12,237 bases of DNA. It comes from Phycisphaerae bacterium. GTDB lineage: Bacteria; Planctomycetota; Phycisphaerae; Sedimentisphaerales; SG8-4. The stretch covers positions 1 through 12,237 of the forward strand of contig JAUVYQ010000079.1 of assembly GCA_030603035.1 (NCBI GenBank). The letters are read 5' to 3'. Below the pieces are notes generated by a model that saw nothing but the letters and a program-made list of their open reading frames with translations, searched no databases and was not told the origin of the DNA. A program made the translations under genes and the position numbers. This document shows positions 1 to 7,232 of this stretch, piece by piece. Each line of letters opens with the position of its first letter. Position 1 is the stretch's first letter.

Positions 1-1
1 G

Positions 2-2554
2 GTGCACCCTATGGAAGGCTGCGACGGCGATTCGGCGGGTCGGCCAGGCAAACTAACCCTGCGACGATATGAAAGGTTTGCCGCCGGCGGAGCAGGGCTG
101 ATTTGGGCTGAGGCGACAGCAGTTGTGCCCGAAGCCAGAGCTAATCCGAGGCAGTTGTGGCTTAACGAAAAAAGCAAAGACAGCTTTGCAGCAATGGTCA
201 AAAGAATGCGGGAGGTTGCAGCCGAGAGCATGGGGCCCGAGCATAAACCTGTAATCGTGGCGCAGCTAACCCATTCGGGTCGATACAGTAAGCCGGAAGG
301 TGTTGCACATCCGTTGATTGCCGGGCGCTGCACTTATCGAGATGCTTTGGTCCCACAGGAAAAACCCACCCGGAACGCAAAAAGTAACATACCGGATGAT
401 TGGCCTGTCCTGACGGATGAATACCTGGATGAGCTTCAGGATGCTTATGTTGCGGCGGCAAGGATGGCGTTTGAGATCGGGTTTGATGCAGTGGATGTAA
501 AATCCTGTCACGGATATCTGATAAATGAGCTTTTTGCCTGCCGTAACAGAAAGGATAAGTATGGAGGCTCATTTGAGAACCGAATTAGGTTTGTGCTGGA
601 TGTTGTTGATAAGATTCATAAAGAGCTTGGCGAAGAGGCGCCGGTGGTTACGAGACTTGGTATTTATGACGCTATACCGTATCCTTATGGCTGGGGTGTC
701 GATAAAGATGACTATACCAAGCCCGATTTGGCGGAACCTAAGAAGCTAATTGCTCGATTGGCCGAGCGCGGGGTTAAGCTGATTAACATCACGGCAGCAA
801 ACCCGTATTACAATCCGCATGTGGGAAGGCCTTTCAATGAGCCGATAGTCGGCGGCTATGAAGAGCCGGAACATCCGTTGGCCGGCGTAAGCAGGCTCAT
901 CAATCTGGCGGGAGAAATTCAAAAGCAGTTTCCCGATATCGCAATTGTCGGCACGGGCTATAGCTGGCTGAGGACACTCTTGCCCAATGTAGCGGCGGCA
1001 GGCAAAGCAAAGGGCTTAGCTGCTATCGTCGGCGTTGGGCGAATGGCGTTTGCATATCCGGATTTTGCCAGAGATATTATTGGGTTCCCGCGAAGCGGGG
1101 TCCCTGCCAAGGGCAAACTTGACCCAGCCAAAGTTTGTGTAAGTTGTAGTGCGTGCACGCAGATAATGCGGGATGGTGGAATGACAGGATGCGTGGTGCG
1201 GGACAACGAAGTGTATGGCCCAATATTTGCGCATGGGAGGATGAGTGACAGGGATAATCTTGTGCGGCTTGCATCGGCGTGCCGGCAGTGCCAGGCCGCC
1301 AAAGGCGGTCTCGAAAGCGGCTTCGCCGCTACGTGCCAATTGGGCTGTCCCGCCGGTGTTAATATACCGAAATTCATCGGCTTATTCCTTGATGGCGAGG
1401 ACCGTGCTGCTTACGAGGTGATAAAGGAAGCGAATGTATTTCCTGAGGTCTGTGCGTGGCTGTGTCCGATCGAGCAGCAGTGTGAGGGTAACTGTCTACA
1501 AAGGTTTATCGGCGACGGCCCTGTGCCGATTGCTGATATACAAAGGTATCTGGCTGAGCAGGCCAACAGGAACGGCTGGTCGAAATTGCGAATACCAAAG
1601 CAGACAACCGGCAAGAATATAGCTATAATTGGCGCGGGGCCGGCAGGTCTGTCCTGTGCGGCGAAGCTGCTTGAAGCAGGACACACCGTGACAGTCTTTG
1701 ATAAAAGCACCGATTTTGGTGGAATGGTAGAATCGGTAATTCCTCCGGAGAAGGCAAATGATTCACTGAACAATGAAATTACAGCTATATTTGAAGATGT
1801 GCCTGAAGACAGGTTATTAAAGCGTCTCGGCAAAGAATTAAACGCCGACTTCAATCTTGATACGATTATAGAAGAAAGATTTGACGCTGTCTTTATCGGT
1901 ATGGGCCTGCCGAAATCAGTCGGTATCGGTAATGAGAATATTGATGGTTTATGGAATGCGATGGAATTTCTTGCGGCGGCAAAAGAACCGGACAGGTTGG
2001 ACCTTGCGGGCAAGCGTGTGGCGGCGATAGGCGGTGGCAATACCGCTATGGATGTTGCGGTTACCGCCAGGCGCCTGGGTGCCAGAGACGTTTACGTCAT
2101 ATATCGTCGCTCCTTTGAAGAGATGCCTGCGTGGGATGCTGAGCGTGACCGGGCGCTCAATGTTGGTGTGCATTTTTTGATATTGACTCAGCCGATTGGA
2201 TTTCTTTCTCAGGATGGGAAACTGACGGCAATTACCGCTTGTCCGACTAAATTGGGCGGGCCGGATGCCTCAGGCAGACGCAGGCCGCAGCCGGTAGAGT
2301 CGAGCGCTTATGACCTTGATATGGATATTGTGGTGGAGGCAATAGGTCAGAAGTCGCCGGAAGAGATTAATGAAATTCTTCCGGGTGTGGAATTAAGAAA
2401 TGGTCTTATTCAGACAAAAGAAAATTCATTGGCGACATCGAGGCCGGGAGTTTTTGCCGGCGGCGACCTTGTAAGAGGGCCATCGACGGTAGTTGCGGCC
2501 GTTGCAGACGGAATGGCGGCGGCAAAAGAGATAGAACAGTTTTTGCAAAAGTAA
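2..2554 (+). CDS. Fused FMN ene-reductase (OYE/2,4-dienoyl-CoA reductase-like) with GltD/DPYD-like FAD-NAD(P)H module, 5' partial
   Basis: This is a multidomain flavoprotein predicted to pass electrons from NAD(P)H through FAD and [4Fe-4S] clusters to FMN and reduce an activated C=C bond; the substrate is unknown. The gene runs off the window's left edge. The visible start (HPMEGCDGD) matches the first barrel strand of the Old Yellow Enzyme family, so perhaps 25-35 residues are missing. Numbering from the first full codon, residues 1-365 are the FMN TIM barrel, with CHGYL (His170) and DKYGGSFENRIRF (185-197). A cluster motif follows at C379, C382, C385 and C397. Residues 425-525 form a Fer4_20 domain with C427, C430, C445, C449, C484, C488, C494 and C498. 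Residues 538-850 hold the FAD site (GAGPAG, 544-549), the NAD(P)H site (GGGNTAMD, 677-684) and the C-terminal FAD motif near GVFAGGDL (816-823). The SDR gene follows after 11 bp. Domain calls are secure; the physiological reaction is not. Confidence 0.9.
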   Translation: MHPMEGCDGDSAGRPGKLTLRRYERFAAGGAGLIWAEATAVVPEARANPRQLWLNEKSKDSFAAMVKRMREVAAESMGPEHKPVIVAQLTHSGRYSKPEGVAHPLIAGRCTYRDALVPQEKPTRNAKSNIPDDWPVLTDEYLDELQDAYVAAARMAFEIGFDAVDVKSCHGYLINELFACRNRKDKYGGSFENRIRFVLDVVDKIHKELGEEAPVVTRLGIYDAIPYPYGWGVDKDDYTKPDLAEPKKLIARLAERGVKLINITAANPYYNPHVGRPFNEPIVGGYEEPEHPLAGVSRLINLAGEIQKQFPDIAIVGTGYSWLRTLLPNVAAAGKAKGLAAIVGVGRMAFAYPDFARDIIGFPRSGVPAKGKLDPAKVCVSCSACTQIMRDGGMTGCVVRDNEVYGPIFAHGRMSDRDNLVRLASACRQCQAAKGGLESGFAATCQLGCPAGVNIPKFIGLFLDGEDRAAYEVIKEANVFPEVCAWLCPIEQQCEGNCLQRFIGDGPVPIADIQRYLAEQANRNGWSKLRIPKQTTGKNIAIIGAGPAGLSCAAKLLEAGHTVTVFDKSTDFGGMVESVIPPEKANDSLNNEITAIFEDVPEDRLLKRLGKELNADFNLDTIIEERFDAVFIGMGLPKSVGIGNENIDGLWNAMEFLAAAKEPDRLDLAGKRVAAIGGGNTAMDVAVTARRLGARDVYVIYRRSFEEMPAWDAERDRALNVGVHFLILTQPIGFLSQDGKLTAITACPTKLGGPDASGRRRPQPVESSAYDLDMDIVVEAIGQKSPEEINEILPGVELRNGLIQTKENSLATSRPGVFAGGDLVRGPSTVVAAVADGMAAAKEIEQFLQK

Positions 2555-2565
2555 GGAAGTCAAAG

Positions 2566-3363
2566 ATGACCGATAGACCTGTGGCAATAGTTACCGGAGC
2601 AAGTCGTGGTATTGGAAGAGCGATTGCAATAGAGCTTGCATCACTCGGTTATAACCTTGTGGTTAACCATTTTGATTTTACCGCTGAAGGTGAACCTGAT
2701 GAGTCTTTTGCGTGTCAAACTCAAAGAGAAATTGACGAGCTTGGTACACAGTGTGAGGTTTTGCGAGCTGATGTTAGCAGCGCCAAGGACCGGAACCGGC
2801 TTGTAGATTTGGCCAAAAACAAATTCGACAGATGTGATATGCTGGTGAATAATGCCGGTGTTGCTCCTTTAAAGCGGACGGACATTCTTGAAGCGACCGA
2901 AGAGAGCTTCGATAGGGTAGTGGGAATAAATCTTAAAGGGCCATATTTTTTGACTCAGCAGGTGGCCAACTGGATGATTGAGCAGAAAAAGCAACATCCA
3001 GAGCGGTTGTTTCGGATTGTAAACACAGGCTCAATCTCGGCGTACACCAGTTCGCCGGCGCGGGGTGAATACTGCATAAGCAAAGCTGGTATTACTATGA
3101 TGACGAAGCTGTACGCGGACAGACTGGCCGAGTATAATATCGGCGTATTTGAAATCAGCCCCGGCATTATAGCAACTGATATGACCCGCGTCGTCAAAGA
3201 CAAGTATGACAAACTGATAGCAGAGGGACTAACGCCGACCAAACGATGGGGCCAGCCTGAAGACGTCGCAAAAGCTGTGGGAGCCATTGCTGAAGGCAGA
3301 CTTGATTTTTCGACCGGCCAGGTCATAAATGTTGATGGCGGCTTTCATTTGCGAAGACTGTAA
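2566..3363 (+). CDS. Short-chain dehydrogenase/reductase (FabG-like), probable sugar-acid reductase
   Basis: A 265-residue classical SDR, the usual family length. It has the Rossmann motif TGASRGIG (10-17), NNAG (95-98) and the full catalytic tetrad N122, S156, Y169 and K173 (Y-C-I-S-K). The C-terminal INVDGGF is typical of FabG-like enzymes. An acidic residue (D37) lies just after the second strand, which in this family often goes with NAD(H) preference; that is an inference. Automatic annotation would say 3-ketoacyl-ACP reductase, but no fatty-acid genes are nearby. The neighbours are a KDPG-like aldolase and a KDG-type kinase, so reduction of a 4-deoxy-5-ketouronate to KDG, or interconversion of a related sugar acid, is more plausible. 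The start is well supported: AAGGAAG at 2553-2559, overlapping the upstream stop codon, lies 6 bp before the ATG, which suggests translational coupling. Family call is firm, substrate inferred. Confidence 0.9.
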   Translation: MTDRPVAIVTGASRGIGRAIAIELASLGYNLVVNHFDFTAEGEPDESFACQTQREIDELGTQCEVLRADVSSAKDRNRLVDLAKNKFDRCDMLVNNAGVAPLKRTDILEATEESFDRVVGINLKGPYFLTQQVANWMIEQKKQHPERLFRIVNTGSISAYTSSPARGEYCISKAGITMMTKLYADRLAEYNIGVFEISPGIIATDMTRVVKDKYDKLIAEGLTPTKRWGQPEDVAKAVGAIAEGRLDFSTGQVINVDGGFHLRRL

Positions 3364-3401
3364 CGTGACGCGAGGCACGGGCGACGAGAAACGGAGTAAA
3401 A

Positions 3402-4187
3402 ATGGATATCAAAAGTACAATCACGACATTGTTAAGAGACGCCCTCATCCTCGTCTTCAATCAGGACAAGCTCGATGTTGTCAAGACGGCCGAGGCCCTT
3501 ATAAAGGCGGGCGTCAACAATATGGAAGTAACCTGTCGCGTAAAGAGGTCTTTGGAAAAACTTGAGCTACTGCGTAAGGAGCTTCCGGATTTTGTGGCAG
3601 GTTCGGCAAGTTTAATTGACTGGCCCGAAATGCTTGATATTTACAATAAGGCCAATCCGCAGGACCCGCTGCCTTCGGTTCAGCAGGTTGCCGATGCCGG
3701 TGCGTGCTACCTTGTTTCGGCTGCTAATTTCAGTGACGAGACCTTCAAAAAATTTACCGCTCGCGTACCCATAATACCGGGATGCGGCAGTGTCACCGAA
3801 ATCATCAGCCAGTTCTCCAAAGGAGCAAATCTCTGCAAAATATTCCCGGCCAAGCAGCTCGGCGGCCCGGCCTTTGTTAAAGCAATCGACCCGGCTATTC
3901 ATAAAACCATCAGTCTGGTACCCACAGGCGGAACGAACGTTGGCAACATACCCGACTACATTGATGCAGGGGTTCTGGTATTGGGCGGCTCGTTCAGTAT
4001 GATTGAAAAAGCTACGATGAAGAAAATCATCGACGAGCAAGACTATGGTCTTTTAGCGCAGGAGCTAACAAATATTAAACAGTTGATAGATAAGCTGCGG
4101 ACGGAGAAATATCCCGCTCTTGATTTTGCAAAAGCTTCCATCGAGCAGATAAGCCAGATTACCGGCAGAAATTTCAACATTCCGTAG
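3402..4187 (+). CDS. KDPG/KHG aldolase family protein (class I aldolase)
   Basis: Likely cleaves 2-keto-3-deoxy-6-phosphogluconate, or a close analogue, to pyruvate and an aldehyde by a Schiff-base mechanism. The family signature is clear: the general acid/base Glu in MEVT (E42), the Schiff-base lysine in CKIFPAKQLGG (K146) and the phosphate-binding PTGGT (174-178). PGCGSVTE (126-133) corresponds to the usual PGxxTPxE segment. At 261 residues it is about 50 longer than typical Eda. The extra length is an insertion around residues 72-92, where family members normally have GAGTV, plus a helical C-terminal tail after about residue 210. GGAG lies 5 bp before the ATG, and the gap to the SDR is 38 bp. 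With a KDG-kinase-like gene in the same strand run, a KDPG role is the simplest reading. The insertion leaves open a modified substrate such as a different 2-keto-3-deoxy sugar acid phosphate. Confidence 0.88.
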   Translation: MDIKSTITTLLRDALILVFNQDKLDVVKTAEALIKAGVNNMEVTCRVKRSLEKLELLRKELPDFVAGSASLIDWPEMLDIYNKANPQDPLPSVQQVADAGACYLVSAANFSDETFKKFTARVPIIPGCGSVTEIISQFSKGANLCKIFPAKQLGGPAFVKAIDPAIHKTISLVPTGGTNVGNIPDYIDAGVLVLGGSFSMIEKATMKKIIDEQDYGLLAQELTNIKQLIDKLRTEKYPALDFAKASIEQISQITGRNFNIP

Positions 4188-4215
4188 AAATCTGAAGCGC
4201 AAAGCGAGATACGCG

Positions 4216-7095
4216 ATGTTAGGGACAAATCTTGTTGAGCCAAGCGATAAGTTTCGCGCAACTTTCAAGGTAACCCTGGGGTTGCTAACGCTGCTTATGG
4301 CTCTGGCCCCTTTTCCATTAGCGGTCTGCGCCGAATCACCCAGGAGCGCGAACGAGTCCGCTTCCGCGGTAACGATTAACGCTCCCGATGATGGCTATCG
4401 TGGCATCTGGTATATGAATCAGCCGTCCGGTGATGAATACGTTTATAAGTATAGCGGAGGACTTGGAACGTATTGCGCCAAGCACAAGCCGTTTGCCGTC
4501 TATTGTGATAAGGCCAAGAAGACTTTTTTCTGTTACGGCGGAACAACCAGGGATAGTAACAGCAGACTGCTCCACATGGTTTCGTACTACGACCATAATA
4601 CAGGGATGGTGCCGCGGCCGACCATACTTCTTGACAAAAAGACCGACGATGCCCACGACAATCCGGTTATATCCGTCGATGACAAGGGATACATTTGGAT
4701 ATTTTCGACGTCACATGGTACGGCGAGGCCATCATATATTCACAGAAGTAAAAAGCCATATAACATAAGTGAGTTTGAACTGGTCAAAGCGACAAAGATT
4801 GAAAACGGTGAAGAAGTTCCAATGACCAATTTCTCGTATATGCAGGCATGGCACGTCAAAGAGAGGGGATTCATCTGTTTTTTCACTCGTTATGGTTATC
4901 CTGCAGCGCGCACTATTTACTTTATGAGAAGCCGTGATGGAGTCGAATGGCCGATACGAGTCTGCCTTGCAGCGATTGATGAGGGACACTATCAGATCAG
5001 CACGGTGGCTAAAAATAAAGCAGGCACAGCGTTTAATTTCCACCCCAGGGGAAAGGGCCTGAATTGGCGCACGAATTTGTACTATATCGAAACCACCGAT
5101 TTCGGAAAGACGTGGCAGAGCGCCGACGGGCGGAAATTGCTCCTGCCGCTGAGGTCTGTCAAGAACCCAGCTCTCGTCCACGATTACCGGGCTGAAGGAT
5201 TAAATGTTTACCTCAAGGATATTCGGCTCGACAAGAAACAAAGGCCGGCGATTCTATTTTTGACGAGCAAGGGATACGAAGCCGGCCCAAAGAATAACCC
5301 GCGCACTTGGACCACCGCTCGCTGGACGGGCCGAAAGTGGCAAATTAGACCGGCTTTTGTCTCAGATAACAACTATGATATGGGTTCACTCTACATCGAG
5401 AATGACGGAACGTGGCGAATAATCGCTCCTACTGAAACCGGCCCACAGCCATATAACCCGGGCGGCGAAATGGCTATGTGGATAAGCAAAGACCTCGGAA
5501 GAAACTGGAAAAAAGTCAAGCAGCTTACGAAGGGAAGTCTGTATAATCATACATACGCACGACGTCCGGTGAATGCTCATCCTGATTTCTACGCGTTTTG
5601 GGCTGACGGCCACGGCAGAAAGCCGTCTAAATCTCATCTTTACTTTTGCGACAGAGAAGGTAAAGTTTGGCTGCTGCCGCGGGAGATGACCAAAGATTTT
5701 GTCAAGCCAACTTTAGCAAGTAAGGATGTTACTCGCAGGGAGGCAATGATGGCATTGCGAAAGGCAGTACGGTTCTTTCACACGAACGTGGCCAGTCACG
5801 GCGGTTATCTCTGGCGATACAGTGCTGACCTTACACTGCGCGAGGGGGAGGGCAAGGCAACTGGGACGATGATATGGGTCCAGCCGCCCGGCACGCCGTC
5901 AATCGGCCAGGTGTACCTCGATGCGTACGAAGCAACGGGTGAACAACTCTATCTCGATGCGGCTTGTGATGCTGCCTCCGCACTGTTGCAGGGGCAACTT
6001 CGAACCGGCGGGTGGTTTTATCATATCGAGTTCGACCCTGTGAAACGGCAGCGGTATGGGTATCGTGATGTTCCCAAGCGGAAGGGGCAGAGGCAAAAGA
6101 CTACGCTCGATGACAATACCACGCAGTCGGCCGTTCGCTTCCTCATGCGGCTGGACAAGCTCCTTCAATTCGGGGACCAGAAGATTCACGAGGCGGTGAC
6201 CTACGCTCTTGAGGCCATGCTCAGGGCCCAGTTTCCCAATGGCGGCTGGTATCAATGGTGGGACCGTTACCCAAATCCGGCGAGCGTTGAGGATTATCCT
6301 GTGAAGGCGGCCGGTTATCCGGAAACCTGGTCGCGCATCTGGCCAAATGATTGGACCGGCTGCTATTTTATCAACGACAACGTAATGATGGATATGGTTA
6401 CCACAATGTTGGATGCCAACAAGATTTATGGGAAGGAGAGGTATTTGGAGTCGGCCTTGAAAGCAGGTGACTTTCTCATTCTGTCCCAGATGCCTGAGCC
6501 GCAGCCGGCATGGGCACAGCAGTACGACCGCAACATGCATCCGGTCTGGGATCGCAAGTTCGAACCTCCGGCAATTACCGGCGGAGAGTCGCAAGCAATC
6601 CTTGAAACGCTGATGCTGTTGTACCAGGAAACCGGCAAAAAGAAATATCTCGCTCCCATTCATCGTGCCATTTCTTATCTTCGTAAGTCACAGCTTCCTG
6701 ATGGTCGGCTGGCACGATTTTACGAATTAAAGACAAACAAGCCTCTTTATTTTACCAGGGAGTACAAGCTCACCTATAGTAGTAACGACACACCGACGCA
6801 TTATAGTTTTATCGTCGATTCCAGGCTGGATTCGATTGAAGCGCAGCATAAGCATCTGTTAGAAGCGGAACCGACAGATAAACGCACGCGCAGCGGTGCG
6901 AAAATGGAGCGGATGTCACCTAAGTTGGTGGCAGAGGTAAGGGAGATTATCAACAGTATGGACGAGCGCGGTGCCTGGGTCCAGCACGGACAACTACGGT
7001 CCCACAAGGTCGAGCCGGAATCCGGAATCATCGACTGCCGGACCTTTATAAATAACGTCAGAACGTTGTGCCGGTTCCTGGTTGCCGATAGATGA
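4216..7095 (+). CDS. Secreted two-domain protein: BNR_4 propeller (ulvan-lyase-like) fused to PL10/pectate-lyase-like domain
   Basis: A 959-residue exported protein, probably a polysaccharide lyase. Residues 1-39 look like a signal peptide: basic residues K12, R14 and K18, a hydrophobic stretch from about 19 to 37, and a likely signal peptidase I cut after VCA (39). The residue before C38 is Val, so it is not a good lipobox. Residues ~58-490 form a BNR_4-type beta-propeller, starting at GYRGIWY and containing HDNP (H147), STSH (H167), FSYMQ (Y208) and FFTR (R225). Residues ~505-865 resemble PL10/pectate-lyase-like alpha-helical proteins: WVQPPGTPS (554-562), DDNTTQSAVRFLMRL (632-646), FPNGGWYQ (673-680), FINDN (718-722), FEPPAITGGESQ (782-793) and ARFYELKTNKPLYF (833-846). 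The last ~90 residues are unassigned. It lies 28 bp after the aldolase gene; the Shine-Dalgarno is weak. Exact substrate is unknown; ulvan, pectin or another uronate polymer are possible. Confidence 0.85.
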   Translation: MLGTNLVEPSDKFRATFKVTLGLLTLLMALAPFPLAVCAESPRSANESASAVTINAPDDGYRGIWYMNQPSGDEYVYKYSGGLGTYCAKHKPFAVYCDKAKKTFFCYGGTTRDSNSRLLHMVSYYDHNTGMVPRPTILLDKKTDDAHDNPVISVDDKGYIWIFSTSHGTARPSYIHRSKKPYNISEFELVKATKIENGEEVPMTNFSYMQAWHVKERGFICFFTRYGYPAARTIYFMRSRDGVEWPIRVCLAAIDEGHYQISTVAKNKAGTAFNFHPRGKGLNWRTNLYYIETTDFGKTWQSADGRKLLLPLRSVKNPALVHDYRAEGLNVYLKDIRLDKKQRPAILFLTSKGYEAGPKNNPRTWTTARWTGRKWQIRPAFVSDNNYDMGSLYIENDGTWRIIAPTETGPQPYNPGGEMAMWISKDLGRNWKKVKQLTKGSLYNHTYARRPVNAHPDFYAFWADGHGRKPSKSHLYFCDREGKVWLLPREMTKDFVKPTLASKDVTRREAMMALRKAVRFFHTNVASHGGYLWRYSADLTLREGEGKATGTMIWVQPPGTPSIGQVYLDAYEATGEQLYLDAACDAASALLQGQLRTGGWFYHIEFDPVKRQRYGYRDVPKRKGQRQKTTLDDNTTQSAVRFLMRLDKLLQFGDQKIHEAVTYALEAMLRAQFPNGGWYQWWDRYPNPASVEDYPVKAAGYPETWSRIWPNDWTGCYFINDNVMMDMVTTMLDANKIYGKERYLESALKAGDFLILSQMPEPQPAWAQQYDRNMHPVWDRKFEPPAITGGESQAILETLMLLYQETGKKKYLAPIHRAISYLRKSQLPDGRLARFYELKTNKPLYFTREYKLTYSSNDTPTHYSFIVDSRLDSIEAQHKHLLEAEPTDKRTRSGAKMERMSPKLVAEVREIINSMDERGAWVQHGQLRSHKVEPESGIIDCRTFINNVRTLCRFLVADR

Positions 7096-7131
7096 ATTTG
7101 AGTGTCGGATTGTGTCGAGGCAAACGAATCC

Positions 7132-7198
7132 ACTAACGGTTTTTTTGCAATGAGAATCAACGTAATAAAGACAGAAAATAACGTTACCGTTAGTTTTT
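7132..7198. promoter_or_regulatory. Inverted repeat with AT-rich hairpin upstream of the flavoprotein gene
   Basis: The 137-bp gap between the lyase and flavoprotein genes contains an exact 9-bp inverted repeat: ACTAACGGT at 7132-7140 and ACCGTTAGT at 7186-7194. The right arm also takes part in a local hairpin (7175-7183 pairing with 7188-7197, one bulge, 4-nt loop) ending in five Ts, and TAACGTTA at 7179-7186 is itself a palindrome. It could be an operator pair, a weak terminator or a processing site inside the operon. I see no convincing -35/-10 pair here. Nothing else in the gap looks like a gene. Confidence 0.35.
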
Positions 7199-7232
7199 GA
7201 AACGCAGTTTATCAGAGATAAGGGAAAGAGAT

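Noticed and set aside
1411..2040. 209-codon open frame on the minus strand
   Set aside because: Antisense to the well-conserved Fer4_20 and FAD domains of the first gene; composition is low-complexity and Ser/Pro/Ala-rich with no motif.
4318..4332. Possible lipoprotein signal (LAVC) on the lyase
   Set aside because: The residue before the cysteine is Val, whereas lipoboxes need Gly, Ala or Ser there. An ordinary signal peptidase I cut after VCA fits better.
5899..6663. 254-codon open frame on the minus strand
   Set aside because: It lies wholly inside the conserved lyase C-terminal domain, in antisense. The GC-rich codon pattern there explains the open frame, and its translation shows no recognisable domain.
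7197..7232. Upstream TTG start for the FrdA-like flavoprotein
   Set aside because: It would add 12 residues and start at the T-run of the hairpin. The ATG at 7233 has AGGGAA at a proper distance.
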